Source: Mycobacterium sp. BK086
GTDB lineage: Bacteria; Actinomycetota; Actinomycetes; Mycobacteriales; Mycobacteriaceae
Direction of reading: 5' to 3'
DNA length: 64,000 bases
Assembly (NCBI GenBank): GCA_004362315.1
Contig: SNWL01000003.1
Span: forward strand, 1,488,001 to 1,552,000
Below, one piece after another: positions 50,178-60,461 of the stretch (position 1 is the first letter of the stretch; each line of letters opens with the position of its first letter). Position numbers and translations under genes: made by a program. The notes below the pieces were generated by a model. That model was not told where the DNA came from, ran no database searches, and saw only the letters and a program-made list of their open reading frames with translations.

Positions 50178-51440
50178 GTGCCGGCTGAGTCGACGCGCTA
50201 CCCGGCAGTCCGGCTGGGTCTGCGGGAAAATCTCTGGCAATTCATCTTTTTGGTCATCGTCAACGTCTGCGTTGGTGGGCTGGTGGGCCTGGAGCGCACC
50301 ACCGTGCCGCTCATCGGCGCGCAGGTGTTCGGGTTGGCCGACGACCTGGCCGTGTTCTCATTCATCATCGCCTTCGGTGTGACGAAGGCCTTGACGAATC
50401 TGGCCGCCGGGGCGCTCACCGCCCGATTCCGGCGCAAGCAACTGCTGTTGGCAGGCTGGGTGGTCGGGATTCCTGTGCCGTTTCTTCTGGCGTGGGCCCC
50501 GACATGGGGGTGGATTGTGGCAGCGAACGTTCTCCTGGGTTTGAATCAGGGGCTGGCATGGTCGATGACGGTCAACATGAAGATCGATCTGGTCGGTCCG
50601 GCCCGGCGCGGTTTGGCCACTGGGCTCAACGAGGCGGCGGGATACGTCGCGGTCGGCGCCACGGCGCTGCTCACCGGGTATCTGGCCACCGTGTACGGAC
50701 TGCGTCCTGCGCCCGAGCTGATCGGCGTGGTTTTTGTCGTTGCCGGACTTGGTTTGTCGTTGGTGGTGCGCGATACCGCCCAACACGTCGCCTTGGAATT
50801 GGCGCAGCACCCGAAACCACAGGCAGCTACTGACCATCGGTTGGCGGCGACCTTCGTGCGGACCACGTGGACCAACCGAAGTCTCCGTGGTGCCAGCCAG
50901 GCAGGCTTGGTCAACAATCTCAACGACGGCCTCACCTGGGGCGTGTTTCCGCTGTTGTTCACCGATCACGGACTCGGGTTGGCCGCCGTCGGCCTTATCA
51001 AGGGTCTCTACCCGCTGCTGTGGGGCCTTATCCAGATCCCCACCGGCCATTTGGCTGATCGCATCGGCCGCAAGCCGCTCATTGTCAGTGGAATGTTGGT
51101 GCAGGCAGCCGGATTCGTGATCGCGCTCGTTCTGCTGCACTGGCCTTTGCTGGCCGGAATTCTTTCGGCGATTGCCCTCGGTATCGGCACCGCCATGGTG
51201 TACCCCGCACTGATCGCAGTCGTCTCCGATCACGCCCACCCCAGCTGGCGCCCCAATGCCCTTGGTACCTACCGGTTCTGGCGCGATGCCGGCTATGCGA
51301 TCGGCGCCCTGGTCGCCGGTGTCATCGCCGATGCTATGGGGTTGAACGCCGCGGTCGCCGCCGCCGCGGTTCTCACCGCGGCATCCGGACTGTTGGCCGC
51401 ATACTGGATCAGCGACTACCGGCCCCAAGGTGCCCCATGA
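50178..51440 (+). CDS. MFS transporter
   Basis: 420 residues, 12 membrane helices, GTG start two bases after the MBL-rhodanese stop. Motif A is ARFRRKQLL and its second-half match is DRIGRKPLI. The gene position inside the ArsR-rhodanese-controlled operon suggests a sulfur-compound exporter, but MFS sequences do not reveal the substrate. Its stop overlaps the next MFS start. Confidence 0.9.
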   Translation: MPAESTRYPAVRLGLRENLWQFIFLVIVNVCVGGLVGLERTTVPLIGAQVFGLADDLAVFSFIIAFGVTKALTNLAAGALTARFRRKQLLLAGWVVGIPVPFLLAWAPTWGWIVAANVLLGLNQGLAWSMTVNMKIDLVGPARRGLATGLNEAAGYVAVGATALLTGYLATVYGLRPAPELIGVVFVVAGLGLSLVVRDTAQHVALELAQHPKPQAATDHRLAATFVRTTWTNRSLRGASQAGLVNNLNDGLTWGVFPLLFTDHGLGLAAVGLIKGLYPLLWGLIQIPTGHLADRIGRKPLIVSGMLVQAAGFVIALVLLHWPLLAGILSAIALGIGTAMVYPALIAVVSDHAHPSWRPNALGTYRFWRDAGYAIGALVAGVIADAMGLNAAVAAAAVLTAASGLLAAYWISDYRPQGAP

Positions 51441-52675
51441 CTCGGACTGTCGACGACCCCACTATCGTTGCCGTTCAACGGCGGTCGTTGTGGGTTCTCG
51501 TTGTCGCGCAGGTTTTCTCCGGTGCGGGTCTGGCCGCAGGTGTCACTGTCGGGGCGCTGTTGGCCCAAGACATGTTGGGTTCGACCGGCCTGGCCGGTCT
51601 GCCAAGCGCGTTGTTCACCATAGGATCTGCCGCGGCCTCCGTCGGCGTCGGGAATGTGTCTCAGCGCATCGGTCGGCGTCCCGGTTTGGCGGCCGGCTAT
51701 GCGACGGGCGCCGTCGGAAGTGTCGGCGTCGTCGTAGCGGCGGTGTTCGACAACGTGGCGCTGCTGTTCGCCGCTCTTCTGATCTACGGCGCCGGTACCG
51801 CCACCAATCTGCAGGCCCGGTACGCCGGGGCTGATCTCGCCCATCCTGACCATCGGGCCAGAGCCATCAGTACGGTGTTGGTGGCCACCACCGTGGGTGC
51901 CGTCGTTGGGCCGAATCTCGTTGGCACGCTGGGCAACATGGCCAACACCGTCGGCATACCCCGCTTGGCCGGCCCTTTCCTCCTCGCAGCCCTGGCGTAC
52001 GGCTGCGCCGCCGTGGTGATCGTGATGTTCTTGCGCCCCGATCCCCTGATACTTGCGGCGGAGATCAGCGTCGACGAGTACGGCGAGAGCGGCGATCTCG
52101 ACCGGCCGGCCCACCTCGGGAGACGGGCGGTGTTGGCGGGCACCACCGTTATGGTGCTCACCCAGTTCGTGATGGTGGCGATCATGACCATGACGCCGGT
52201 GCACATGCAGGCCCATCACCACAGTCTCGACGCCGCAGGACTTGTCATTTCGGTTCACATCGCGTCGATGTACCTGCCCTCACCGCTGTCGGGGATACTC
52301 GTCGACCGGATGGGGCCGGCCAAGGTCGGCATGCTTGCCGCGGTCGTCCTGGCTGCGGCGGGCCTCACTGCCAGCCTTGTGCCAGCCGAATCGATCGTCG
52401 GGCTCGCGGTAGCCCTCGGCCTACTCGGCTTCGGCTGGAGCCTCGGGCTGGTCTCGGGGACCACGACGATCACCGACAACGCCCCGGTCGACCGGCGCGC
52501 GAAAGTTCAAGGCGCAGCTGATCTCTTCATCGCGATCGCTGGTGCTGCAGGCGGACTCGGCTCGGGACTCGTGATGGCTCAGGCTAGTTACGGCGTCCTG
52601 GCGCTCACCGGGGCTGGTCTCGCGGTGGTCATCGTCCCGGCACTCGTAGCGGCCAGGGAACGCCGCACCGAATAG
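51437..52675 (+). CDS. MFS transporter (second)
   Basis: 412 residues, 12 membrane helices; ATG 51437 overlaps the preceding stop (ATGA). Motif SQRIGRRPGLAAG and in the second half LVDRMGPAKVG. It differs clearly from the first copy, so it is not a duplicate. Two tandem, coupled MFS proteins could export different ligands or form a hetero-pair. Confidence 0.9.
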   Translation: MTRTVDDPTIVAVQRRSLWVLVVAQVFSGAGLAAGVTVGALLAQDMLGSTGLAGLPSALFTIGSAAASVGVGNVSQRIGRRPGLAAGYATGAVGSVGVVVAAVFDNVALLFAALLIYGAGTATNLQARYAGADLAHPDHRARAISTVLVATTVGAVVGPNLVGTLGNMANTVGIPRLAGPFLLAALAYGCAAVVIVMFLRPDPLILAAEISVDEYGESGDLDRPAHLGRRAVLAGTTVMVLTQFVMVAIMTMTPVHMQAHHHSLDAAGLVISVHIASMYLPSPLSGILVDRMGPAKVGMLAAVVLAAAGLTASLVPAESIVGLAVALGLLGFGWSLGLVSGTTTITDNAPVDRRAKVQGAADLFIAIAGAAGGLGSGLVMAQASYGVLALTGAGLAVVIVPALVAARERRTE

Positions 52676-52809
52676 CCCGTGAGTCTCGCCCGGCCTTAGC
52701 GCATACCGGCCAGCACCCCGATGGCGGCGAGTGCATCGAGTGTAGCGGCCGAGTCCGGCGGGACGCCTCGTCGCGCAGAAACATCCCGCCTAACGCAGCA
52801 GGGCGCCAA

Positions 52810-53436
52810 TCACATTCGTTCCGCCAGGCGTGCAACCCCCGGGCCACTGAGTTCGTCAAGAGCCGCGCGACGACCGGTCATCGCCATCAGAAGCGCTTCG
52901 CCGGTGCCCACAATTTCTGGACCGGCGCCGTGCTGCCAGGTGACATCGGTTGCTTCCAGCCTCAGCCCCTTGATTCGCCGTCCCGCTCCCAACCGTGGGT
53001 TCCCGGGCACGAGTGGCAAGACACGTTCGAGTCGCTCTATCGGAACGGTCCGCGGACGGGAGAGCGCACGCCGGATGTCCTGATGGTGAATCAATCCGTC
53101 CACCAGGCCGATCATCCCGCCGAAGCCCGCCGTCAGCCCCTTGGGGCGAAGGTGAGCGCCCAGACAGGCCAGCAGATCCTCCGGTGACATCGCCGCGAAC
53201 TCCTCCACTCCCACGTCATTGGCGCGAATGATCCGCCCCTTGGCGAAGCGCTTGACAAGACCCAAGAAACCGAGCTCGTCGTAGCTGATAATATGGGCGA
53301 CAACATCTTTCACCGTCCAGCGCTCACAGAGGCTGGGCGCCCGCCAATCCCCCGGCGCCAAGGTGCGAAGAAACGCTGCAAGGTCGGAACGCTCGTCGAA
53401 AGCCAAGTCCATCAAGGACTTCTCGCTTGCCGTCAT
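52810..53436 (-). CDS. Maleylpyruvate-isomerase-family mycothiol-dependent enzyme (DinB-like)
   Basis: 208 residues, four-helix DinB/MDMPI fold: TVKDVVAHIISYDELGF near the N-terminus supplies the first metal His, and GLIHHQDIRRAL the others. Many actinobacterial homologues are mycothiol-dependent transferases of unknown substrate. ATG 53436 overlaps the preceding SRPBCC stop (ATGA). Third gene of the ArsR-SRPBCC operon. The 134 bp after it holds nothing I can recognise. Confidence 0.88.
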   Translation of the reverse strand: MTASEKSLMDLAFDERSDLAAFLRTLAPGDWRAPSLCERWTVKDVVAHIISYDELGFLGLVKRFAKGRIIRANDVGVEEFAAMSPEDLLACLGAHLRPKGLTAGFGGMIGLVDGLIHHQDIRRALSRPRTVPIERLERVLPLVPGNPRLGAGRRIKGLRLEATDVTWQHGAGPEIVGTGEALLMAMTGRRAALDELSGPGVARLAERM

Positions 53437-53912
53437 CGTGAGGCCTCGACGACATCCTCGTAGCGCCGCAGGTACAGCGGCCAGCCGGCGTCGCCATCAA
53501 CCCCGTCGACAACACTTTCCCAACCGCTCCCGTGACGTTCCAGATGGCGATGCTCCAATTCGACGCGGGTGGTCGTGTCGGATTCCGCGACGAACCGCAC
53601 CTCGACCTCGCTCGCCCTAGCCGGATCAGATTCGAGCTGCCAGGTCGGCCCGATGTCCCAGGAGAACACCACGCGTGACGGCGGTTCGTAGACGAGGACA
53701 CGCGCCCATTCGCACCGACTGCCGTCCACACCGCGGTCGTAGATGTGGCCGCCGACGCGCGGCTCGAACACTGTCTCGGCAATGGGTACGGACAGCAGGT
53801 TGTGCTCGCGCGGTTTGATGGCGTCGAATCGATCGACGAACAACGCGAACGCCCGGTCAACACCGGCACGCACAACAACCGTCTTCCGTATTGGCTTCGC
53901 TGTTGACGTCAT
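53433..53912 (-). CDS. SRPBCC (AHSA1-like) domain protein
   Basis: 159 residues, one helix-grip START/AHSA1 fold. N-terminal VRAGVDRAFALFVDRFD, middle FEPRVGGHIYDRGVDG, C-terminal helix GWPLYLRRYEDVV. Such proteins bind hydrophobic ligands and are often encoded directly after an ArsR gene, as here; they are thought to bind or modify the ligand sensed by the repressor. Confidence 0.88.
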   Translation of the reverse strand: MTSTAKPIRKTVVVRAGVDRAFALFVDRFDAIKPREHNLLSVPIAETVFEPRVGGHIYDRGVDGSRCEWARVLVYEPPSRVVFSWDIGPTWQLESDPARASEVEVRFVAESDTTTRVELEHRHLERHGSGWESVVDGVDGDAGWPLYLRRYEDVVEASR

Positions 53913-54229
53913 CCGCTCCGCCCATCTTCCTCGACTATCAACTTGAAGGCGTCTAAAGCCTTATCCCAGAACACATCGAGCTCAGCCCGCAACGCCTCGA
54001 CACCCTTGGGATCAACGTGGTAAACCCGCCGGGTGCCTACAGCCCGGTCCCGCACCAGCCCAGCGCATTTCAATATTTTCAGGTGTTGCGAAACCGCCGG
54101 TCTGCTCACCGGCAGACCGTCGGCCAGCTCGCCGACCGCCAACGGGCCGTCGGCGAGGCGCTTGAAGATCGCCCGCCGAGTGCCGTCCGCCAGGGCCGCC
54201 CACGGGTCGTCAGTATCGTAAGTCAACAC
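53909..54229 (-). CDS. ArsR-family transcriptional regulator (SRPBCC-associated)
   Basis: 106 residues, GTG start 54229. Winged helix (LADGTRRAIFKRLADGPLAV, SRPAVSQHLKILKCAGLVRD). No metal-binding Cys pair of the CadC/ArsR sort, so it probably senses something other than metal. An 8-bp-arm palindrome lies directly in front of the start. It heads a three-gene operon with the SRPBCC and maleylpyruvate-isomerase-like genes. Confidence 0.9.
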   Translation of the reverse strand: MLTYDTDDPWAALADGTRRAIFKRLADGPLAVGELADGLPVSRPAVSQHLKILKCAGLVRDRAVGTRRVYHVDPKGVEALRAELDVFWDKALDAFKLIVEEDGRSG

Positions 54230-54232
54230 TAA

Positions 54233-54252
54233 CGGTAAGTATAGACTTACCG
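54233..54252. promoter_or_regulatory. Perfect palindrome at the ArsR start (operator)
   Basis: CGGTAAGT (54233-54240) and ACTTACCG (54245-54252) are perfect inverted arms with a 4-bp spacer, 3 bp upstream of the GTG at 54229, so a bound repressor would block the start of its own operon. The stretch 54253-54428 has no gene I can identify. Confidence 0.75.
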
Positions 54253-54428
54253 ATGGCGACTAGCGCAAGACCCGCGTCTTCGACCGTCGTGTAGGTGCCG
54301 AAGAGGTTCAATGACTGTCGGCGCGTGGTTTCCGCGCGGGATACCTGCCCACCCCACCTGGCGTCGGCGCATAGAGCCAAGGCGTCCAGGCAACTCGTTA
54401 GCTTTGCGAAAGTTCCCATCGGGATAGA

Positions 54429-54462
54429 AAACGGCCCCCGGAGGATTCTCCGGGGGCCGTTT
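54429..54462 (-). terminator. Rho-independent terminator of the initiator tRNA gene
   Basis: Perfect 15-bp stem (54429-54443 with 54448-54462) and a 4-nt loop, GC-rich, followed on the minus strand by a T-rich tail. It ends 4 bp after the tRNA. Confidence 0.9.
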
Positions 54463-54466
54463 CCGC

Positions 54467-54543
54467 TAGTAGCGGGGACAGGATTCGAACCTGCGACCTC
54501 TGGGTTATGAGCCCAGCGAGCTACCGAGCTGCTCCACCCCGCG
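54467..54543 (-). tRNA. Initiator tRNA-fMet (anticodon CAT)
   Basis: Read on the minus strand the 77-nt sequence folds as a cloverleaf with anticodon CAT. The anticodon stem has three consecutive G-C pairs (GGG-CTCATAA-CCC), the mark of initiator tRNAs. Acceptor arm CGCGGGG pairs with CCCCGCT except for a C1-U72 mismatch; a weak 1-72 pair is typical of initiators. The 3' end reads ACTA, so CCA is not encoded. T-loop GGTTCGAATCC is standard. Confidence 0.95.
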
Positions 54544-54680
54544 TCGGTGAACGCAACGTTACCGGTCGTCGAGCAGCGCATCCAAATCGGCAGCTCAACG
54601 CCACAATCACACCCGTTGTGCGGCGAAACTCACGGCTATTTACTTGCGTCTGGCGGCCGAAGTCGACAGGCTCGTTGGAG

Positions 54681-55322
54681 ATGAAACGACAACACGCCAC
54701 CCGCATCGCCGCGATCGGGATGATCGCCGCCGTCGCCCTCGGGGCGACCGCCTGCGACAACGAATCCGGCGTCAACACAGGCAAACCCGCCGCGTCGATC
54801 CCCGCGCTGCCCGGAGTGTCCGTACCCGCCACGACGACCACGAGCACCAAGCCGGCCGCCGCCCCCGTCGACTACACCCGACTCCTGCTGCAAGCCCGCG
54901 ACGTCTCCACGACCGGCGACGCCTACATCGCCGAGCCCGCGACCCCCAACCCCGACAGCCGCCCCGGCGCCGAGGTTCTCATTGTGAATCAGGAGCAGAC
55001 CAAGGCGATCAGCATCCTGATCGTGGCGCTGGACAACCCGGCGGCCGGACCGTCAGCCCTCGCCGAGGCGCAGGCCGGCCTGGCCAAGTCGGTGAATCCC
55101 GGTCCGGCGCAGCCCTCGATCGTGGGCACCGGCGGCACCGTCGTCTCGGGCAACTCCCCCGACGGCACCAAGTCGGTGACGGTGCTGCTGTTCACCGAGG
55201 GCTCCACACTGGCAAGGGTCGAATTCGACGGCCTGCCCGGCCAGCCCGCGGACGCCAACTTCGTCACCAACGTCGGGCAGAAACAGGCCATCGCCCTGCG
55301 CGTCGGACAGCCCACGCCCTAG
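54681..55322 (+). CDS. Lipoprotein of unknown function
   Basis: 213 residues. ATG 54681 follows TTGGAG. Signal peptide with lipobox (LGATAC; Cys near residue 25), then a Ser/Thr/Pro-rich linker (residues 35-65) and a compact domain with the strands [11 protein letters not shown] and [18 protein letters not shown]. No recognised family. Convergent with RNase Z, overlapping by 4 bp. Confidence 0.83.
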   Translation: MKRQHATRIAAIGMIAAVALGATACDNESGVNTGKPAASIPALPGVSVPATTTTSTKPAAAPVDYTRLLLQARDVSTTGDAYIAEPATPNPDSRPGAEVLIVNQEQTKAISILIVALDNPAAGPSALAEAQAGLAKSVNPGPAQPSIVGTGGTVVSGNSPDGTKSVTVLLFTEGSTLARVEFDGLPGQPADANFVTNVGQKQAIALRVGQPTP

Positions 55323-56230
55323 CGCCGCGCAGGCACCGGCACGCGCATCAGATCCTCGGCCACCACGATGTCGCCGGAGAACACCGCGGCGGCCTCATCC
55401 AAGTACCGCCCGGCCGCATCGACGTACCGCTGTGAGAAGTGCGTCAGCACCAGCGTGCGCACCCCGCAGTCAGCCGCCACCTGAGCCGCCTGGCGAGCCG
55501 TCAGATGCCCGTACTGATGCGCCAGGTCTTCATCCTCGGCCAGGAACGTCGCCTCGATCACCAACATGTCGGCGCCGTCGGCCAATTCGTACACGCCGTC
55601 GCACAACCGGGTGTCCATCACGAACGCGAACCGCTGGCCGCGGCGCAACTCACTGACCTGCTCGACGTCAACGACCTGCTCCCCCACCCTGAGCACGCCG
55701 GCCCGATCGAGCTCACCCACAGAAGGCCCACTGATCCCGAAGCGGGACAACAACTCCGGGATGAAGCGCCGGCCGTCCGGCTCGAGCAACCGGTAGCCGA
55801 ACACATCGGTCGAATGCTCCAGCGCCCGCGCCTCCAGCACACCGAACGCCCCGGCCGCAACTACGCCAGAGGCTGAGATCGGCTCCTCCCGCACGTCGAC
55901 GTTGTCCCAGAAGATCGACGCGTGCCGCAGCCGGGCGAAGTACTCCTGGCCGGAGGCCGGAAAGTGAGCGACAAGAGGATGACTCACCCGATCCAGTGAT
56001 GCGCGCTGAATGATCCCCGGCACGCCCAAGCAGTGATCGCCGTGAAAGTGCGTGAGGCACAGCCGGTTTACCGCACTGCTGGCGACACCGGCCAGCGTCA
56101 TCTGCCGCTGGGTTCCCTCGCCGGGATCGAAGAGCAGCCCGTCGTCATCCCAGCGCAGCAGATAGCCGTTGTGGTTGCGGTAGCGCGTCGGCACCTGGCT
56201 TGCGGTGCCGAGCACAACCAACTCACGCAT
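55319..56230 (-). CDS. rnz: Ribonuclease Z family metallohydrolase
   Basis: 303 residues, MBL fold with THFHGDH (His61-His66), FVMDTRLCD and the downstream [12 protein letters not shown] and [10 protein letters not shown] motifs of tRNase Z. It would remove the 3' trailer of tRNA precursors, a needed step in this organism because the nearby tRNA has no encoded CCA. Length is close to the roughly 280-300 residues of actinobacterial RNase Z (Rv2407). Confidence 0.9.
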   Translation of the reverse strand: MRELVVLGTASQVPTRYRNHNGYLLRWDDDGLLFDPGEGTQRQMTLAGVASSAVNRLCLTHFHGDHCLGVPGIIQRASLDRVSHPLVAHFPASGQEYFARLRHASIFWDNVDVREEPISASGVVAAGAFGVLEARALEHSTDVFGYRLLEPDGRRFIPELLSRFGISGPSVGELDRAGVLRVGEQVVDVEQVSELRRGQRFAFVMDTRLCDGVYELADGADMLVIEATFLAEDEDLAHQYGHLTARQAAQVAADCGVRTLVLTHFSQRYVDAAGRYLDEAAAVFSGDIVVAEDLMRVPVPARR

Positions 56231-56242
56231 GCCGGCACCCGG

Positions 56243-59239
56243 CTATTTAGTCGACTCGTACTTCTTGAAGGCGTCGTCGAGGCGCTGGAGCGCATCGCCG
56301 TATTCGGCGAAGTTGCCGTTCTTTTGGGCTTCCTGCACGGCGCCCAGCGCGGTCTCGACATCCTGCAGCGCGGCCGCCTTGGGACCCGACAGCGTGGTCG
56401 GCACACCCGCAGGCGGCACCGCCGCAATCGGCGTCGGCACCTCCGGCGCGCTTCCCGGTACCGGGGCTGGGGCTGCCGGTGGACGCGCGCCCGGCGGCTG
56501 GCCGCCCGGCGGAGTCGCAGGTGCGGGACCGGTCGCCGTCGCGCCCGCGCCGGCACCGAAAATGCCGTCCAGCGCCGCACTGACGGTCGGACCGTAGCCG
56601 ACCTTGTCGTTGTACATCATCGCCACGCGGATCAAGCGTGGATACGACGATGCCGCATCACTACTGCCCGGCGAGGCATACACCGGCGACACATAGATCA
56701 GGCCGCCCTGCCCGACCGGAAGGGTGAGCAGATTGCCCCAGCGTATTCGGTTCTGGTTGTCCCGGCCGATGACACCGAGGTCCTGACTGACCGCGGTGTC
56801 GGTACTGATCGCGTTGAACGCCAGCTTCGGACCGTTGACCTGACCAGGAATCGTCAGCACCGTGATCTTGCCGTAGGTGTCGGGATCCGAACTCGCACTG
56901 ATATAGGCCGCCAGGAAGTCACGACGGAACCGGTTCATCGCCGAAGTCAGCTGGAATGATGCCGAATCATCATTGCGGGCAAGGTCTTTGGCGACGATGT
57001 AGTACGGCGGTTGATAACTGCTCGCGGTCGGGTTGGGATCCAGCGGCACGTCCCAGAAATCCGAGGTGGAGAAGAACGTCACCGGGTCGTCGACGTGATA
57101 CTTGGCCAGCAGCATCCGCTGGACCTTGAACAGATCCTCCGGATAGCGCAGGTGCGCAGCAAGATCCGGCGAGATTTCGCTCTTCGGCTTCACCGTTCCC
57201 GGGAACACCGCCATCCACGCCTTCAGCACCGGGTCGGACTCGTCCTGGGCATACAGTGTCACGGTGCCGTCGTAGGCGTCGACGGTGGCCTTGACCGAGT
57301 TACGGATGTAGGACACCTGCTTGTCCGGCGCCAGCCGGTTGACCGCCACCTCGGTGGAGTCCGCGGTGGCCGACGACAACGACGTCAGCTCCGAGTACGG
57401 ATAGTTGTCCAGCGTGGTGTAGCCGTCGATGACCCACACCATCTTCTTGTTGACGATCGCCGGGTACACGGTGCTGTCGGTGGTCAGCCACGGCGCCACC
57501 GCCTCGACGCGTTGCGCCGGATCTCGGTTGAACAGAATCTTGCTGTTGGAGCCGATCACGTTGGAGAACAAGAAGTTCCGCTCGGCGAACTTGGCGGCGA
57601 ACACCGTACGGGCCAGCCAGTTGCCGATCGGGACACCACCGCTGCCGGTGTAGGTGTAGTTCTTGGTCTCGGTGTTGGTCTCGTAGTCGTACTCGCGGTC
57701 GTTGCCGTTCTTGCCGACGATCGCGTAGTCGGCCGAGGTGTTGGAGATGACCGGACCGAAGTAGACCCGCGGCTGATCCAGCGGGGCGGGACCCGGCGAG
57801 ACGACGCTGCCGTTGGCGCCGACGACGCTGGCCAGGAACTCCGGATAGCCGCCGTTCTGGTTGGGGTCGTTGGCAATTCCGCGCACCGTGTTGGCCGGCG
57901 AGGCGATGAACCCGTTGCCGTGGGTATAGACGGTGTGCCGGTTGATCCAATCCCGCTGGTTGTCGATCAGGCGGTCCGGGTTGAGTTCACGTGCGGCGAC
58001 GACATAGTCACGCAGGTCGCCGTCGGGACCCTGATAGCGGTCGATCGACAGCTGGTCGGGGAAGTAGTAGAAGTTCTTGCCCTGCTGGAACTGGGTGAAC
58101 GCCGGGCTGATGATCGTCGGGTCGAGTACCCGGATGTTCGACGTGGTCGCCCGATCCGACGCCACCTGCTGCGCGGTGGCCGGTGCGTTTCCGGTGTAGT
58201 CGCGATAGTTGACGTGGTCGTTGGTCAGTCCGTAGGCCTGCCTGGTCGCGACGATACTGCGACTGATGTATTCGCTTTCCTTCTGCGCCGCATTGGGTTT
58301 GACGCTGATCTGCTCGACCACCAGCGGCCAGCCGGCGCCCACGATCAGCGAACTCAGCAGCAACAGCACCAGGCCGATCGCGGGAATCCGCAAGTCGCGC
58401 AATACCAGTGCCGAGAACACCGCGGCCGCACAGATCAAGGCGATGGCCATCAGGATCAGCTTGGCCGGCAGCACCGCGTTGATATCGGTGTAGCCCGCAC
58501 CCGTGAACGGCTTACCGCCGCGGGTGTGGCTCAGCAGCTCATAGCGGTCGAACCAGTACGCGACAGCCTTGAGCACCACCAGCGTGCCGATCAACGCGAT
58601 CAGCTGGATTCGCGCCGGGCGGCTCAAAGCACCACTGCGGCCGGCGAGCCGGATCCCGCCGAAGATGTAGTGGCTGATCAGATTCGCCAGGAACGCCAGG
58701 AACACCGCGACGAACAGATACGACAGCACCAACCGGTAGAACGGCAGATCGAATGCGTAGAAGCCGAGGTCCTTGCCGAACTGCGGGTCGGTGATTCCGA
58801 AGTCCCCGCCGTGCAGGAACAGCTGGATCCGCGGCCAGTAACTCTGCGCGACAAAGCCGGCGAAGAAGCCGATCACCGCGGGCACCCCGATACCGAACAG
58901 CTTCAGCCGGGCCATCACCGCGGTGCGGTAGCGCGCCACCGGATCGTTGGGCCCCGCGGTCGGCACGAATACCGGCCGGGTTCGGTAGGCCAGTGCCAGC
59001 CCGGCGAACACGATTGCCCCGACCAGCACACCGGCGACCAGGAATACGACTATTTCGGTGAGCACCTTTGTGGTGAACACCGAGCGGTAGCCCAGCTCGC
59101 CGAACCACAACCACTCCACGTACTTATCGACGAGGCGTGGTCCCACCAACAACAGCAGTACGACCGCGAGCGCAACACCGATAAGAATCCGGCTGCGCCG
59201 AGTCAGCTTCGGCATCCGGGCGCCGGGCCGCATACTCAC
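56243..59239 (-). CDS. UPF0182 large membrane protein (Rv3193c homologue)
   Basis: 998 residues from GTG 59239 (ATG 59233 also possible). Seven predicted membrane helices in residues 1-320, then a large extracytoplasmic domain and a Pro/Ala-rich tail (about 905-960). Very similar to M. tuberculosis Rv3193c. The family is unknown in function; the conserved neighbour is the PDZ-protease Rv3194c. Probably part of the cell envelope. Confidence 0.93.
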   Translation of the reverse strand: MSMRPGARMPKLTRRSRILIGVALAVVLLLLVGPRLVDKYVEWLWFGELGYRSVFTTKVLTEIVVFLVAGVLVGAIVFAGLALAYRTRPVFVPTAGPNDPVARYRTAVMARLKLFGIGVPAVIGFFAGFVAQSYWPRIQLFLHGGDFGITDPQFGKDLGFYAFDLPFYRLVLSYLFVAVFLAFLANLISHYIFGGIRLAGRSGALSRPARIQLIALIGTLVVLKAVAYWFDRYELLSHTRGGKPFTGAGYTDINAVLPAKLILMAIALICAAAVFSALVLRDLRIPAIGLVLLLLSSLIVGAGWPLVVEQISVKPNAAQKESEYISRSIVATRQAYGLTNDHVNYRDYTGNAPATAQQVASDRATTSNIRVLDPTIISPAFTQFQQGKNFYYFPDQLSIDRYQGPDGDLRDYVVAARELNPDRLIDNQRDWINRHTVYTHGNGFIASPANTVRGIANDPNQNGGYPEFLASVVGANGSVVSPGPAPLDQPRVYFGPVISNTSADYAIVGKNGNDREYDYETNTETKNYTYTGSGGVPIGNWLARTVFAAKFAERNFLFSNVIGSNSKILFNRDPAQRVEAVAPWLTTDSTVYPAIVNKKMVWVIDGYTTLDNYPYSELTSLSSATADSTEVAVNRLAPDKQVSYIRNSVKATVDAYDGTVTLYAQDESDPVLKAWMAVFPGTVKPKSEISPDLAAHLRYPEDLFKVQRMLLAKYHVDDPVTFFSTSDFWDVPLDPNPTASSYQPPYYIVAKDLARNDDSASFQLTSAMNRFRRDFLAAYISASSDPDTYGKITVLTIPGQVNGPKLAFNAISTDTAVSQDLGVIGRDNQNRIRWGNLLTLPVGQGGLIYVSPVYASPGSSDAASSYPRLIRVAMMYNDKVGYGPTVSAALDGIFGAGAGATATGPAPATPPGGQPPGARPPAAPAPVPGSAPEVPTPIAAVPPAGVPTTLSGPKAAALQDVETALGAVQEAQKNGNFAEYGDALQRLDDAFKKYESTK

Positions 59240-59342
59240 CTGTCAGGCTCCTGGGTCTTGTCGGGCGGCCGCGCCGCGCCGTTGCAGCAATACGGCCACA
59301 ACTCTACGCATCGCGACAGGGGTTCTGTCCTGCGGCGACGCG

Positions 59343-60365
59343 TCAACAGCTGGGCGGACGGCCGCCGGAGGTCAACGTGTGCAGGGCGTCGACGGCACCG
59401 GTCAAGGTGTCCACCTTGACCAGCTCCATATCGTCGTCGCGCATCGACGTGGCCTCATCGCAGTTGTCGGCGGGCACCAGGAACACCGAAGCCCCGGCTT
59501 CCTGGGCTGCCAGCATCTTGTGGGTGATGCCGCCGATCGGGCCGACCTTGCCGTCCTCGTTGATCGTTCCCGTGCCCGCGATGAACTTCGATCCGTTGAG
59601 GTCACCGGTGGTGAGCTTGTCGATGACGGCCAGGCTGAACATCAGTCCCGCCGACGGCCCGCCGATGTTGGCCAGGTTGAAATCGATGCTGAACGGCGCC
59701 CACGGCGCGTCCAGGACAGCCACCCCGAGATAGCCGTATTCGCGGTCGGCGTTGGTGCCCAACGTGATCCGCGCCGTGCCGGGTGGGGCGTTCTTGCGGC
59801 GGTAGTCGATGACGATCTCCTGGCCCGGCTTGGTGGCCTTGAGCAACCCGGTGAACTCGGCGATGTTCGCTACCGGCTTACCGTCGACGGCGTCGATCGC
59901 GTCGCCGTCCTTCAACTTCCCCGCCGACGGGCCGGGGTCGTTGACCTTGGCCGCCACCACTGCCTTCGGGTATTTCAGGTAACCCAGAGCGGCGTACTGG
60001 GCACTGTCCTCGGAGTTCTTGAAATCGGCGTCCTGATCCTTCTCGACGTCCTCGCGCGACTTGTCCGGCGGGAACACCAGATCGCGGGGAACCAGCTGCT
60101 CGCGGCCCGACACCCACAGCGTCAGCGCCTGGCCCAACGTCAGGCCGTCGCGCTGAGCGACGGTCGTCATGTTCAGGTGCCCCGAGGTGGGATGGGTGTC
60201 GATGCCGTTGATGGCCACCACCTGCTTGCCGTCGACCTCGCCGAGCGTGTCGAACGTCGGCCCGGGGCCCAGCGAGACAAAGGGCACCGTCACGACCGCC
60301 AGCAGCACGCCGAAGACGACGATCGGCACGAGCGCCGTCATCAGCGTCAGAATCCGCCTGTTCAC
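59343..60365 (-). CDS. PDZ-domain Lon-type membrane protease (Rv3194c homologue)
   Basis: 340 residues, GTG start 60365, the length of Rv3194c. One membrane helix (residues 9-30), a PDZ domain (about 130-215) and a Lon-type Ser-Lys catalytic domain: Ser in GGPSAGLMFSLAV and Lys in GTINEDGKVGPIGGI(THK). Anchored with the protease outside. Separated by 103 bp from the downstream UPF0182 gene on the same strand; divergent from the zincin gene. Confidence 0.92.
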   Translation of the reverse strand: MNRRILTLMTALVPIVVFGVLLAVVTVPFVSLGPGPTFDTLGEVDGKQVVAINGIDTHPTSGHLNMTTVAQRDGLTLGQALTLWVSGREQLVPRDLVFPPDKSREDVEKDQDADFKNSEDSAQYAALGYLKYPKAVVAAKVNDPGPSAGKLKDGDAIDAVDGKPVANIAEFTGLLKATKPGQEIVIDYRRKNAPPGTARITLGTNADREYGYLGVAVLDAPWAPFSIDFNLANIGGPSAGLMFSLAVIDKLTTGDLNGSKFIAGTGTINEDGKVGPIGGITHKMLAAQEAGASVFLVPADNCDEATSMRDDDMELVKVDTLTGAVDALHTLTSGGRPPSC

Positions 60366-60461
60366 GCCGCCAAGACTAGACGGAGTCCATTGAAGGCCCG
60401 GTTCACTGACAGCGTGATCGCCAATTCGCCGACCACGACGCCGGGTGAGTACGGTTGAGAC

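Noticed and set aside
45550-52675. Arsenic/sulfur block as a recently acquired island
   Set aside because: No transposase, flanking repeats or visible composition change; the block resembles chromosomal mycobacterial loci.
54253-54428. Possible gene remnant between the ArsR operator and the tRNA terminator
   Set aside because: Frames are open on the minus strand but no recognisable protein or start site supports them.
54467-54543. Integration site for a mobile element at the tRNA
   Set aside because: No integrase and no repeated tRNA end was found nearby; flanking genes are ordinary chromosomal ones.
57011-59419. Open frame of 802 codons on the plus strand
   Set aside because: It lies wholly opposite the conserved UPF0182 gene; GC-rich codon use keeps the opposite frame open. 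No domain is visible.
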